A stretch of 64,000 bases of DNA. Origin: Sphingomicrobium sp. Its GTDB lineage: Bacteria > Pseudomonadota > Alphaproteobacteria > Sphingomonadales > Sphingomonadaceae. Shown here piece after piece: positions 46,293-57,046 of the stretch. Within the stretch, counting starts at the first letter, position 1. The number at the start of each line of letters is the position of its first letter. The translations under genes were made by a program, and so were the position numbers. The DNA lies in the NCBI GenBank assembly GCA_030447545.1, contig JAUJOV010000001.1:229642-293641 (forward strand), given 5' to 3'. The notes beneath the pieces are model-generated. The model had not been told where the DNA came from. It saw nothing but the letters and a program-made list of their open reading frames with translations, and did not search any database.

Positions 46293-47612
46293 ATGACGAT
46301 CGTCACCCGCTTCGCGCCTTCGCCGACGGGGCGGCTGCACGTCGGCAACATCCGCACCGCGCTCCACAATTGTTTGTTCACGAAAAGGCACGGTGGGACG
46401 TTCATCCTGCGGATCGACGACACCGACCGCGAGCGCAGCCGCGAGGAGTTCGTCGAGGCGATCCGCGCCGACCTTGCCTGGCTCGGGCTCGACCCTGACA
46501 GCCGGGTGCGCCAGTCGCAGCGCTTCCAGTTTTATGAGCAGCAGTTCGAGCGGCTGAAGTCCTCAGGCCGGGTCTATGCCTGCTATGAGACCGCCGAAGA
46601 GCTCGAGCTTCGCCGCAAGGTGCTCCTAGGGCGCGGACTTCCGCCGGTCTACGAGCGCAAGCCGGCCGATGCGCCGGTTCCCGAAGGACGCGCGCCCCAC
46701 TGGCGCTTCCGCCTCGACCATGATGCGCCGATCGAATGGACCGACCTGATCCGCGGCCCGCAGCGCTTCGACCCCAGGCTGCTGTCCGATCCCGTGGTGC
46801 GGCGGGAGGACGGCAGCTGGCTCTATCTGCTGCCGAGCGTGATCGACGACGCCGAGCTCGGCATCACCCATGTCGTTCGCGGCGAGGACCATGTGACCAA
46901 CAGCGCCGCGCAGATCCAGATGTTCGTCGCTTTGGGCGCCGAGCCGCCTGAGTTCGCGCACGAGGCCCTGCTGGTCGCCGGGACAGGCAAATTGTCCAAG
47001 CGGCTCGGGGCGATCGGAGTGAATGAAATTCGCGGCTCCGGGCTCGAGCCCATGGCGCTGCTCTCGCTGCTCGCGCGGATCGGCACGTCGCAGCCGGTGG
47101 AGCCGGTCGCCAGCCTCGAGGATCTCGCCGAGGGCTTCGACTTCGCTCATTTCGGCCGAGCGCCAGCGCATTTCGACCTTCACGAGGTCGAGCTGCTCAA
47201 CGCGCGGCTGCTCCACGGCCTCGACTTCGCCGCGGTCCGGGACCGGCTCCCGCCCGGGACTGGCGAGGAGGACTGGCTGCTCGTCCGGGCGAACCTTCAG
47301 CGCCTGTCCGATGCCGCCGAATGGCTCGAGGTGCTGCACGGGAAGGTCGATCCGCCCGACCTCGGCCACGAAGAGCGCGCGCTGGTGCGCGATGCCGCGG
47401 TCATCGCCGAGCGCGTCGAATGGTCGGACCAGGCCTGGCGCACCCTCACCGAGGAGCTGAAGGCAGCGACCGGGAAAAAGGGTCGCGACCTGTTCCACCC
47501 GCTGCGCCTGGCGCTAACCGGCCGCGACAGCGGACCCGAGATGGCGGGATTGCTGGGCCGCATCGGCAAGGACCGCGCCGTCTCCCGGCTCAGAGCCGCC
47601 GCCAAGCGCTGA
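46293..47612 (+). CDS. gltX: Glutamyl-tRNA synthetase (GltX type)
   Basis: A 439-residue class I synthetase. The HIGH-type motif is PSPTGRLHVGNIRTAL (residues 9-24) and the KMSKS-type motif is GKLSKRLGAIG. It lacks the zinc insert cysteines of longer forms and matches the shorter second GltX seen in many alphaproteobacteria, which may charge tRNA-Gln or tRNA-Glu for amidation by GatCAB. It starts MTIVTRFAPSP 15 bases after nadE. Confidence 0.92.
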   Translation: MTIVTRFAPSPTGRLHVGNIRTALHNCLFTKRHGGTFILRIDDTDRERSREEFVEAIRADLAWLGLDPDSRVRQSQRFQFYEQQFERLKSSGRVYACYETAEELELRRKVLLGRGLPPVYERKPADAPVPEGRAPHWRFRLDHDAPIEWTDLIRGPQRFDPRLLSDPVVRREDGSWLYLLPSVIDDAELGITHVVRGEDHVTNSAAQIQMFVALGAEPPEFAHEALLVAGTGKLSKRLGAIGVNEIRGSGLEPMALLSLLARIGTSQPVEPVASLEDLAEGFDFAHFGRAPAHFDLHEVELLNARLLHGLDFAAVRDRLPPGTGEEDWLLVRANLQRLSDAAEWLEVLHGKVDPPDLGHEERALVRDAAVIAERVEWSDQAWRTLTEELKAATGKKGRDLFHPLRLALTGRDSGPEMAGLLGRIGKDRAVSRLRAAAKR

Positions 47613-47642
47613 AGCCCCGGCGCGGGCCTCGTCCGTCACAGC

Positions 47643-47870
47643 CTAGGCGACGATGTCGAGCTCGCGACCCACATGCCGGTCGAAAATCTCGATGGCACGC
47701 GCCAGATCCTCGTAGCGCTGCGCCATGTCGAGATGAACCTGCCGGACCCTGTGGTCGTGGCTGGTAAGCGCGACGCTGCGTTCTTCAGCGGCCCGGCGCC
47801 GGAAATAATGGGCGTCGCCTTCCAGCAGCCCGGCCCTCGTGCGGGCCCATGCGTTCGACTGTGCGGTCAT
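47643..47870 (-). CDS. Small hypothetical protein, helical
   Basis: A 75-residue protein if started at ATG 47870. It is rich in Arg, Glu and His (YFRRRAAEERSVALTSHDHR, VHLDMAQRYEDLARAIEIF), and looks wholly alpha-helical. Similar short YFRRRAAEE proteins are frequent in sphingomonads, and the function is unknown. It converges on gltX. Confidence 0.6.
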   Translation of the reverse strand: MTAQSNAWARTRAGLLEGDAHYFRRRAAEERSVALTSHDHRVRQVHLDMAQRYEDLARAIEIFDRHVGRELDIVA

Positions 47871-48024
47871 CACCGCCGAGGATAAAGCGACGGCGCGCGC
47901 GGATGTCACGACGGCCGCTCCGATGCGGATCAAACTCTCCGCCACCGCGCCGCTCGAGCCCGGGTCTCTGCCCCAGGCGGAGAGACGCTGGCACTGGCGA
48001 GCGTGCGCGCCTACATTCTCACAA

Positions 48025-48345
48025 ATGTCCTGGTTCCCACGCCCGGTCGGCCCTCGCGCTGCGTTCAACGACCTTCGCGCCTTCATGCGCCAGGGCGGCC
48101 GCGAGCAGGCGATCGCAGCCGCGCTCGCAGTGCTCGTCACGGCGATCATCGTCATTGAATTTCTGGTGGATTCCAAGATCAACACCGCGCCCCCGCCGCG
48201 CGTTGTCTATGCCGAGAGCTGGTCGCTCAACCGCACCGACGCCGAGATCATGGCCGAGCAGAAAGAGGACCAGGCGAAGCGCGAAGCGGCGCAGAAAGAG
48301 AAGCAGCGGCAATTCCAGGAGCTGGAAAAGCGGCTCGGGATGTGA
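48025..48345 (+). CDS. Small single-pass membrane protein
   Basis: A 106-residue protein starting at ATG 48025 (MSWFPRPVGPRAAFNDLRAF). It has one membrane segment, AIAAALAVLVTAIIVIEFLV, a short Pro-rich stretch, and a C-terminal charged helix (MAEQKEDQAKREAAQKEKQR) that could form a coiled coil. No family is recognised. Its stop overlaps ribD (GTGA), so it leads the riboflavin operon. Confidence 0.75.
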   Translation: MSWFPRPVGPRAAFNDLRAFMRQGGREQAIAAALAVLVTAIIVIEFLVDSKINTAPPPRVVYAESWSLNRTDAEIMAEQKEDQAKREAAQKEKQRQFQELEKRLGM

Positions 48346-49334
48346 GCGCCGCCAGGGGGCCGCACGACCGCCGGTTTATGGCCGAAGCGGTGCGGCTTGG
48401 CCAAGGCGCCCGCGGGGCAAGCGCGCCCAACCCCAACGTCGGCTGCCTGATCGTCTCCGGCTCCGGGCAAGTTCTCGGCCGCGGAGCCACCGCGCGCGGC
48501 GGGCGGCCACATGCCGAAGCGGTCGCGCTGGAGCAGGCGGGGAAGCGCGCGCGCGGCTCGACCGTCTACGTGACGCTCGAGCCCTGCGCTCATCAAAGCC
48601 CGCGCGGCCCCGCCTGCGCCGATTTGCTCGTCGAGGCGAAGCCGGAGCGGGTGGTGATCGCGCTCAAGGACCCCGACCCGCGCACGCATGGCGAGGGCAT
48701 CAGGCGGCTGCGCGATGCCGGAGTCGAGGTGAAGCTCGGCGTCGGGCGCACGGCCGCGGCGGACTCGCTCGCCGGCTGGCTCAGCCGCCAGAAGCTCGGG
48801 CGGCCGCGGATCACGCTCAAGTTCGCGCTTTCGATCGACGGCAAGATCGCGCTTCCCTCGGGCGAATCGAAATGGATCACCGGCGAGGACGCGCGCGCCC
48901 ACGTCCACTTCGAGCGCGCCCAGTCCGACATGATCCTGGTAGGCCGCGGCACCTTCCAGGCCGATTCGCCGCGGCTCGACGTTCGCTTGCCCGGCCTCGA
49001 GGACTGGTCGCCCAGACGCGCTTTGCTCACTCGGGGCGAGGCGGTCGACGGCTGGGAAATCCTGCGTTCTCCGGAGGATGTGTACCGGCTTCATGACGTC
49101 AACGACCTGCTGGTCGAGGGCGGGTCGGCGACCGCGACGGCATTCCTTTCGGCCGACCTGGTCGACCGCATCCTGATCTACCGAGCGCCGATCATCGTCG
49201 GCGAGGGCAAGTCCTCGTTCGGCTATGTCGGCCTCGAAGCGATCGCCGACGCCCACGGCCGCTGGGCCGCGCGCGACGCGCGGCCCCTCGGCGTCGACCG
49301 GCTCGAAGTTTACGAGCGGGTACGGGACGCCTAA
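48342..49334 (+). CDS. ribD: Riboflavin biosynthesis protein RibD
   Basis: A 330-residue bifunctional deaminase and reductase in riboflavin synthesis. The deaminase has RRPHAEAV-type zinc histidine (GGRPHAEAVALEQAG) and PCAHQSPRGPACADLL with the cysteines. The reductase has TLKFALSIDGKIAL, SESKWITGEDAR-like text (GESKWITGEDARAHVH), and LLVEGGSATATAFL. It starts at GTG 48342, overlapping the small membrane protein gene. No FMN riboswitch is seen upstream. Confidence 0.94.
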   Translation: MSAARGPHDRRFMAEAVRLGQGARGASAPNPNVGCLIVSGSGQVLGRGATARGGRPHAEAVALEQAGKRARGSTVYVTLEPCAHQSPRGPACADLLVEAKPERVVIALKDPDPRTHGEGIRRLRDAGVEVKLGVGRTAAADSLAGWLSRQKLGRPRITLKFALSIDGKIALPSGESKWITGEDARAHVHFERAQSDMILVGRGTFQADSPRLDVRLPGLEDWSPRRALLTRGEAVDGWEILRSPEDVYRLHDVNDLLVEGGSATATAFLSADLVDRILIYRAPIIVGEGKSSFGYVGLEAIADAHGRWAARDARPLGVDRLEVYERVRDA

Positions 49335-49344
49335 GCGCACGGCC

Positions 49345-49971
49345 ATGTTCACCGGGATCGTCACCGACGTCGGCGAGGTCATCGCCGCCGAGCAGCGCGG
49401 CGATTTGCGTCTTCGCATCCGCACCGGCTACGACCTCGCCACCGTCCCGCTCGGAGCGTCGATCGCCTGCTCGGGCGTGTGCCTGACGGTAGTCGACAAG
49501 GGCCCAGAGGGAGACAGCTCCTGGTTTGGGGTCGACGTGTCGGGCGAGACGGTCTCGCGCACGGCTGCGGACCTGTGGCGAGAGGGCGCGCGGCTCAATC
49601 TCGAGCGCGCGCTTCGCGTGGGCGATGAGCTCGGCGGCCACATCGTCACCGGCCACGTCGATGCAATCGGCGAGGTCACGGCGGCCGAGCGAGTGGGCGA
49701 CTCCACGATGCTCAGCGTCAGGGTGCCGCGCGCGCTCGGCCCGGGAATCGCGCCCAAAGGCTCGATCGCGCTCGACGGCGTGTCGCTCACGGTCAACGCC
49801 GTCGAGGACTCGCCAGACGCCACGCTGTTCAGCGTCAACATCATTCCGCACACGGCGCGCGAGACGAGCTTCGCCGACCTCGCTCCCGGCCGCCAGCTCA
49901 ACGTCGAGGTCGACGTGCTCGCGCGCTACATCGACCGGATGCTCGCGGTGCGGGAGCAATTCACGTCCTAG
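49345..49971 (+). CDS. ribE: Riboflavin synthase alpha chain
   Basis: A 208-residue enzyme that converts two 6,7-dimethyl-8-ribityllumazine to riboflavin plus pyrimidine. It starts MFTGIVTDVGEV and has two lumazine-binding repeats: first IACSGVCLTVVD and FGVDVSGETVSRT, second GSIALDGVSLTVNAV and FSVNIIPHTARET. The linker GGHIVTGHVDAIGEV is conserved. It follows ribD by 10 bases. Confidence 0.95.
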   Translation: MFTGIVTDVGEVIAAEQRGDLRLRIRTGYDLATVPLGASIACSGVCLTVVDKGPEGDSSWFGVDVSGETVSRTAADLWREGARLNLERALRVGDELGGHIVTGHVDAIGEVTAAERVGDSTMLSVRVPRALGPGIAPKGSIALDGVSLTVNAVEDSPDATLFSVNIIPHTARETSFADLAPGRQLNVEVDVLARYIDRMLAVREQFTS

Positions 49972-49991
49972 TGTTCGCCAAAGAGGCTTCC

Positions 49992-50011
49992 AATCACATC
50001 ATGATGTGATT
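49992..50011. promoter_or_regulatory. Perfect 20-bp palindrome before ribB (candidate operator)
   Basis: AATCACATCATGATGTGATT is a perfect inverted repeat ending 11 bases before the ribB ATG and touching its ribosome-binding site. ribB itself carries an N-terminal helix-turn-helix, so autoregulation is plausible but unproven. Confidence 0.7.
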
Positions 50012-50022
50012 AGGCGAGCTAT

Positions 50023-51321
<1,299 letters not shown>

Positions 51322-51325
51322 CGTC

Positions 51326-51748
51326 ATGGCGACCATCCTGATCGCCGAGGCGCGCTTCTATCCGCACCTCAACGACATGCTGCTCGCCGGCGCTCGCGCG
51401 GCGATCGAGGCCGCCGGCCACCGCCACGAGACTCTCACGGTGCCCGGAGCGCTCGAGCTTCCCGCGGCGATCAGCCTTGCCGCCAGAAGCGGCCGCTTCT
51501 GCGCGTTCGTCGCGCTGGGCGTGGTGATCCGCGGCGAGACCTTTCACTTCGAGGTGGTCGCCCAGGAAAGCGCCCGCGCGCTGATGAACCTTACGCTCGA
51601 CGGCTTTGCGATCGGCAACGGAATCCTCACGGTGGAGAACGAAGCGCAGGGCACCGTGCGCGCCGACCCGGCCCAAGGCGACAAGGGCGGCGACGCCGCG
51701 CGGGCGGCGCTGGCGCTCTACGAGCTTGGCGAACGCTACGGCACCTAG
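51326..51748 (+). CDS. ribH: 6,7-dimethyl-8-ribityllumazine synthase
   Basis: A 140-residue lumazine synthase that condenses the DHBP and pyrimidine precursors. It has [15 protein letters not shown], the core [20 protein letters not shown] with catalytic histidine, and [19 protein letters not shown]. It starts 4 bases after ribB and closes ribD-ribE-ribB-ribH. Confidence 0.93.
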   Translation: MATILIAEARFYPHLNDMLLAGARAAIEAAGHRHETLTVPGALELPAAISLAARSGRFCAFVALGVVIRGETFHFEVVAQESARALMNLTLDGFAIGNGILTVENEAQGTVRADPAQGDKGGDAARAALALYELGERYGT

Positions 51749-51788
51749 CTCCCCTCCGCTCGCTGGGAAGGGGTTGGGGGTGGGGTGA
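51749..51788. repeat. Dispersed C/G-rich intergenic repeat, copy 2
   Basis: CTCCCCTCC followed by GGGAAGGGGTTGGGGGTGGG between ribH and the transporter. It matches, in reverse orientation, the copy at 12586-12616. Repeats of this kind are scattered in sphingomonad intergenic gaps. Confidence 0.5.
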
Positions 51789-51809
51789 CGCTCGTCTAAG
51801 CGCGCGCCG

Positions 51810-52712
51810 GTGACGAGCTCACCCCGACCCAAGCCACACCCGCTGGCCTTCGCTGCCTTGCTCCTCGGCAATGTCGCGCTGGCGTTCGGGCCCTGGCTGG
51901 TGCGCCTTGCCGACACCGGCCCGGTCGCGGCCGCATTCTGGCGCCTGCTGCTCTCGATGCCGTTCCTGTGGCTGACGGCGCTCGTCGTTCGCCAGGCGCC
52001 CCACTGGCCGCGAAATGCTCTCACCTGGACCATCGTTGGGGCGGCATTTTTCTACGCGCTGGACCTTGCCGCCTGGAATGCCGGAATCCGCCTGACCAAG
52101 CTCGGCAATGCGACTTTGTTCGGCAATGCCGGAAGCTTCGTGTTCGTCGCCTGGGGCCTGTGGCTCGCCCGCCGCTGGCCGCGCGGGCTCCAGGCGGTCG
52201 CGCTCGGCCTTGCCGCCGCCGGCTCGGCGCTGCTGATGGGCTCAAGCTACGAGCTGAGCGCCCGCAACGTGCGCGGCGACGTCCTCGCGCTGGTCGCGGG
52301 CCTGCTCTACGGCGGCTATCTGATCCTGATCGAGCGGGTCCGCACGCAGCTCGCGCCGATGCCGGTGCTGATCCTTGCGACAATCTTCGCGATCCCGCCG
52401 CTGCTGATCATCAGCGCAGCCTTCGGCGAGCGCATCTGGCCCGACGACTGGACTCCGCTGCTGATCCTCGCGCTGTCGAGCCAGGTTCTCGGCCAGGGGC
52501 TGCTGGTCTATGCGCTTGGCACTTTCCCGCCGCTCGTCGTGGGCCTCGCGCTTCTCACCCAGCCCGCCGTCGCGGCGCTGATCGGCTGGTTCGCTTATGG
52601 CGAGAGGCTGTCGCCGCTCGACTGGGTGGGAGCCGCCGCGATCGCTTCGGCGCTGGTGCTTGTGCGCGTGCCCGAGCGGGGCTTGCAACCCGCGACAGAG
52701 CGGACGAGTTGA
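51810..52712 (+). CDS. EamA/DMT family transporter
   Basis: A 300-residue membrane protein starting at GTG 51810. Ten hydrophobic segments form two EamA repeats (first around AAFWRLLLSMPFLWLTALVV and ALDLAAWNAGIRLTKLGNAT, second around LALVAGLLYGGYLILIERVR and AALIGWFAYGERLSPLDWVG). DMT transporters move small metabolites out of or into the cell. Its position after the riboflavin genes hints at a link but no substrate can be read. Confidence 0.88.
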   Translation: MTSSPRPKPHPLAFAALLLGNVALAFGPWLVRLADTGPVAAAFWRLLLSMPFLWLTALVVRQAPHWPRNALTWTIVGAAFFYALDLAAWNAGIRLTKLGNATLFGNAGSFVFVAWGLWLARRWPRGLQAVALGLAAAGSALLMGSSYELSARNVRGDVLALVAGLLYGGYLILIERVRTQLAPMPVLILATIFAIPPLLIISAAFGERIWPDDWTPLLILALSSQVLGQGLLVYALGTFPPLVVGLALLTQPAVAALIGWFAYGERLSPLDWVGAAAIASALVLVRVPERGLQPATERTS

Positions 52713-52718
52713 GGAGTC

Positions 52719-53369
52719 ATGGACGAGCAGCCCAGCCCGCTCGAGGAGATCCGCAGGCGGATCGCATTGCCGCTTGGCGAGAATGCCGTGTTCGACGGCT
52801 GGTCCCGCGCCGCCGTCGATGCCGCCGCCGATTCCCAAGGCATTGACCGCGATCAGGCGCGCGTCGCGGTGCCCAAGGACCAGGCGGGGATGATCGACCT
52901 CTACATCCAGGGCGTCGACCGGGCGCTCGAGGAGCATTTCACGCCCGAGCGGATCGGGCCGTTGAAGATCCGCGAGAAGATCCGCTCGATCGTCTGGAAG
53001 CGGCTCGAGATCATGGAGCCCGCGCGCGAGGCGGTGCGCCGCGCCCTCGCGATCCTCGCAATGCCGCAGAACGTTCCGACGGGCTTGAGCATCGGCTGGC
53101 GCACCGCGGACGTGATGTGGCGCATCGCCGGCGACACCAGCACCGACTTCAACCATTACACCAAGCGGCTGACGCTCGGCGCCGTCTACAGCTCGACCCT
53201 GCTCGTCTGGCTCGACGACCGCACCGCCGACCGGGACGAGACCGCCGGCTTCCTCGACCGCCGCATCGACGACGTGATGCAGTTCGAGAAGTTCAAGGCG
53301 CAGTGGCGCGGCTCGGAACGGTTCAGCGTCACCCGCTTCCTCGGCCGCCTGCGCTACGCGGTGCGCTGA
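52719..53369 (+). CDS. COQ9 family protein
   Basis: A 216-residue COQ9 homologue, a lipid-binding accessory of ubiquinone synthesis that presents intermediates to COQ7. Family motifs are DGWSRAAVDAAADSQGID, VDRALEEHFTPERIG, KIREKIRSIVWKRLE, IGWRTADVMWRIAGDTSTDF and YSSTLLVWLDD. COQ9 occurs in alphaproteobacteria and mitochondria, which supports the taxonomic call. It follows the transporter by 6 bases. Confidence 0.9.
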   Translation: MDEQPSPLEEIRRRIALPLGENAVFDGWSRAAVDAAADSQGIDRDQARVAVPKDQAGMIDLYIQGVDRALEEHFTPERIGPLKIREKIRSIVWKRLEIMEPAREAVRRALAILAMPQNVPTGLSIGWRTADVMWRIAGDTSTDFNHYTKRLTLGAVYSSTLLVWLDDRTADRDETAGFLDRRIDDVMQFEKFKAQWRGSERFSVTRFLGRLRYAVR

Positions 53370-53377
53370 CCCTTCTC

Positions 53378-53396
53378 GTTATTGATAATCATTCGC
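53378..53396. promoter_or_regulatory. Fur box upstream of iron permease
   Basis: GTTATTGATAATCATTCGC matches the Fur consensus GATAATGATAATCATTATC at 15 of 19 positions and keeps the central GATAATCATT. It lies 20 bases before the FTR1 ATG, where iron-bound Fur would block transcription. Confidence 0.8.
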
Positions 53397-53415
53397 AGGA
53401 TGCTATGCGCCCGGC

Positions 53416-55380
53416 ATGGCAGCCGCGATCCTGCGCCCGTTCCTGTGGGTCATGCTTGCCCTTGCTGCGGTGGCCGCCGCCGCCCCTGCGCACGCGCAGA
53501 CGCCAGCGCAGCAGGTCCAGACCAGCTGGCGCCTGCTCGACTATATCGCCGTCGATTATCGCGAGGCGGTCGCCGGCGGGCGGATCATCAACCAGCTCGA
53601 ATATGACGAGATGGTCGAATTCTCGGGCTCGGTGTCCGAGACGCTTGCCGCGCTGCCCGAAAAGCCCGAGCGAGCCGCGCTGATCCGCGATGCCCGGGCG
53701 CTGGAGGGCGCGATTGCCGCCAAGGCCGAACCGGCCGACGTCGCCCGCCGCGCCAAAGGTCTGTCGCAGCGCCTGCTCGACGCCTATCCGGTGCCGCTCG
53801 CTCCCGCACAGGTGCCGGACGTGGCCCGGGGGGCGTCGCTTTATGCCCAGAATTGCGCGTCCTGCCACGGAGCGAAGGGCGAGGGCCCGCCGGCCAACTC
53901 CGACTTCGCCAGGCTCGACCCGGCGCCGATCCCCTTTGCGGACCGGGAGCGCGCTCGCGACCGAAGTGTGTTCAGCCTCTACCAGGTGGTCACCCAGGGG
54001 CTCGAGGGCACGGCGATGCAGAGCTACGCCTCGCTGTCGGACGAGGACCGCTGGGCGCTCGCCTTTTACAGCGGCACGCTCGCCTATCCCGATGCGTCCG
54101 CCGGGGAGCGAATCTGGCGCGAGGATGAATCGGTCCGTGCGCTTGTGCCCGACCTTGCAGCGCTGATCGCGATCACCCCGGCCGAGCTCGAAGCGAAGAT
54201 CGGCCCCGAAAAGGCGGCCGCGGTCATTGCCTACCTTCGCTCCAACCCTGAGGCAGTCACCGCCCGCGCGGGAGGCTCGAACGCCTCGCTCCAGCTCGCC
54301 CGCGAGCGGCTGCGCGAAAGCGTCGCCGCCTATGCACGCGGCGACCGCGCGCAAGCCAACAGCTTCGCGCTTTCCGCCTATCTCGACGGGTTCGAGCCGG
54401 TGGAAGCGGTGCTCGCGACGCGCGACGGCGCGCTGATGGGGCGGGTCGAGCAGGCGATGGCGGGTTTTCGAGTCGCAATCGCCCGCGGCGAACCCGAACC
54501 CCAGCTGCGTTCGCGCCTCACGCGGGTCGAGGCGCTGCTCGACGAGGCCGAGCGCGCACTCGCGCCGGAAGCGAGCAGCGGACTTGCGACCTTCCTCGGC
54601 GCTTTCGCGATCCTCCTGCGCGAAGGCCTCGAGGCGCTTTTGGTCGTCATCGCCATGATCGCCTTTCTGACCAAGGCCGGCCGGCGCGACGCGCTGCCCT
54701 ACGTCCACGGCGGCTGGGTCGCGGCGCTCGTTGCCGGCGCAGCAACCTGGGTCGTCGCCACCTATGCGATCAGCATCAGCGGCCAGAGCCGCGAGGTGAC
54801 CGAAGGCGTGGGCGCGCTGCTCGCGGCCGTGATCCTGCTGTCCGTCGGGGTGTGGATGCACGGCAAGGCGCAGGCCGACGAATGGCGCCGCTACATCGCC
54901 GAGAAGATGACCGGCGCCCTGTCGCGCGGCTCGGCCTGGTTCCTGTTCGGCCTCGCCTTCATCGTCGTCTATCGCGAGGTGTTCGAGACGATCCTGTTCT
55001 ACGCGGCGCTGTGGACCGCCGACAATGGCGGGACGATTCTCGCCGGAGCGCTGACCGCCGCGGTTCTTCTCGCCGTCATCGCCTGGGCGATGCTCAAGCT
55101 CAGCCGCAAGCTGCCGATCGGCCAGTTCTTCCGCTACAGCGCGATCCTCATCGCCGTGCTCGCCGTCGTGCTCGCCGGCAAGGGCGTCGGCGCGCTCCAG
55201 GAAGCAGGCGTGATCGGAGTCACCCCCGTCCCCGGCGTTCCGCGCGTCCCCATTCTCGGCCTCCTGCCCACGGCCGAGGCGATCGGCGCTCAGCTCCTGA
55301 TGATCGCCGCGCTGGTGATCGGCTTCCGCGCCGCGGCTCGCCCGAATGAGCGCTTGGATTCCGCTCCCGGACCGGCTTAG
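53416..55380 (+). CDS. Cytochrome c - FTR1 iron permease fusion
   Basis: A 654-residue protein. A signal peptide (VMLALAAVAAAAPAHA) precedes a periplasmic region with one class I cytochrome c domain, heme motif CASCH at 147-151 and a methionine ligand candidate in GTAMQSYASL. A helical linker follows, then an FTR1 permease of seven membrane segments with the iron motifs ILLREGLEALLVV (REGLE, near 403) and VYREVFETILFY (REVFE, near 520). The cytochrome could oxidise or reduce iron for uptake. A Fur box lies just upstream, so iron control is likely. Confidence 0.92.
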   Translation: MAAAILRPFLWVMLALAAVAAAAPAHAQTPAQQVQTSWRLLDYIAVDYREAVAGGRIINQLEYDEMVEFSGSVSETLAALPEKPERAALIRDARALEGAIAAKAEPADVARRAKGLSQRLLDAYPVPLAPAQVPDVARGASLYAQNCASCHGAKGEGPPANSDFARLDPAPIPFADRERARDRSVFSLYQVVTQGLEGTAMQSYASLSDEDRWALAFYSGTLAYPDASAGERIWREDESVRALVPDLAALIAITPAELEAKIGPEKAAAVIAYLRSNPEAVTARAGGSNASLQLARERLRESVAAYARGDRAQANSFALSAYLDGFEPVEAVLATRDGALMGRVEQAMAGFRVAIARGEPEPQLRSRLTRVEALLDEAERALAPEASSGLATFLGAFAILLREGLEALLVVIAMIAFLTKAGRRDALPYVHGGWVAALVAGAATWVVATYAISISGQSREVTEGVGALLAAVILLSVGVWMHGKAQADEWRRYIAEKMTGALSRGSAWFLFGLAFIVVYREVFETILFYAALWTADNGGTILAGALTAAVLLAVIAWAMLKLSRKLPIGQFFRYSAILIAVLAVVLAGKGVGALQEAGVIGVTPVPGVPRVPILGLLPTAEAIGAQLLMIAALVIGFRAAARPNERLDSAPGPA

Positions 55381-55412
55381 GTGGCCTCCGTGACGCATGA
55401 AGGAGAGCTCAA

Positions 55413-55903
<491 letters not shown>

Positions 55904-55907
<4 letters not shown>

Positions 55908-56425
55908 GGCTTCTCCGCCCCTTTGAGCTTGGCCAGCCCGGCGAACGGCCCCGCCTCGGCTTCGCCCATCACGCCCGCTTCCCTCAGCGCCGCGTCGGCC
56001 GCCGCGCTCCTCGGATAGGGATCGACCCCGAGCGCCAGCGTGTCGGCAATCGCTCCGCCCAGGTCGATCGCCGAGCCGTCGTGAAACACGACGTCGCAGT
56101 CGCCCTCGCCAAGCTCGATCTCCTCCTCGCCGGCCGTCGGCTCCGGCTCCGGCACGAACATCAGCTCGAACGGCTCGTCGACATGAGCGGCGACAGCCTC
56201 GCCGGTGACCACGCAGCTCTGCTCGAGCGCCGCCCTCAACCGCCCGCGCGCGCTCACCACCTCGCCATTGCGCTCGAGCGTCACATGCGCGTCGAGCCGC
56301 TCGAGCGAGCTCAGGCCCAGCCGATCGGCGATCCTGCGCCGCTCGGCCTCGTCGGCGACGAGCTCGATTCGCTCGCCGTCGCGGATCCGGTGAAGCTCGA
56401 GCCGGTGGGCGAAATCGCCGCTCAT
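55904..56425 (-). CDS. DUF177 (YceD-like) protein
   Basis: A 173-residue protein with the DUF177 pattern: an N-terminal [20 protein letters not shown], a central [20 protein letters not shown] with the conserved cysteine, and C-terminal [18 protein letters not shown]. In many bacteria yceD precedes rpmF and is tied to ribosome RNA handling; here it instead follows the CBP3-type gene, the usual alphaproteobacterial order. Its ATG overlaps that gene's stop (ATGA). Confidence 0.9.
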
Positions 56426-56937
56426 GCCAGTCTCCCGCGCACCAGTGCCTCGAGCCTGCTCGCCGCAAGCCGCTGCCACAGCTGCTGGAGCATGGCCTCG
56501 CAGTGCCGGACCGGCTGCCGTTCGAGCGCTTCGTCCGAATAGAGGCTGCGCTCGACTTCGGCCGTCCAGCCTTCGCCGCTCTCGACCACCGAGCGCCAGC
56601 GCTCGACCCGTCCGGCAAGCGCTCCGACGAGCCGCCGCACCTGCTTGCCAAGCGCCGGATCGCCCACGCCCATCTCGCGAATCTCGACGTCCAGCGCTTC
56701 GACGAACCGTTCGGTCAGCGCGGCGCTGGCACCCTCGCCCTCGGCATCGTCCCGCTCGAGCCGCACGACGAACAGTGCAACCACCGTCGCAAGCACCGCA
56801 AAGCGCCCCTCTACGGTGTCCGGCACCTCGCCTTCGACGAACCAGTCCGCCCGGCGTGCCTCGGCCACCGCCGCGCCGAACAGCGCCTGCCCGCGCCGGG
56901 GGTCCCCCGTTAATCGTGCGAACAGGCGGCGAAGCAT
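56422..56937 (-). CDS. Ubiquinol-cytochrome c chaperone family protein (CBP3)
   Basis: A 171-residue protein starting at ATG 56937 (MLRRLFARLTGDPRRGQALF). It has the CBP3/UPF0174-like core: AAVAEARRADWFVEGEVPDT, VEGRFAVLATVVALFVVRLE, SAALTERFVEALDVEIREMG and VGDPALGKQVRRLVGAL. The mitochondrial homologue helps assemble cytochrome bc1, and the same role is inferred here. It is divergent from bamE. Confidence 0.9.
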   Translation of the reverse strand: MLRRLFARLTGDPRRGQALFGAAVAEARRADWFVEGEVPDTVEGRFAVLATVVALFVVRLERDDAEGEGASAALTERFVEALDVEIREMGVGDPALGKQVRRLVGALAGRVERWRSVVESGEGWTAEVERSLYSDEALERQPVRHCEAMLQQLWQRLAASRLEALVRGRLA

Positions 56938-57046
56938 AGGACTCCCGGCTCGAAGGGCTGCCGAGGCTTGCGCCTCGACCGTGCCCCCGCATATTGAGGA
57001 GGCCCGCTGCCCATTCAAGCGAGCGGTTCCCTTTAGGAGTTGGATC

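Noticed and set aside
48300..48345. FMN riboswitch upstream of ribD or ribB
   Set aside because: ribD overlaps the preceding gene, and the ribE-ribB gap is 51 bases; no RFN-element sequence is present.
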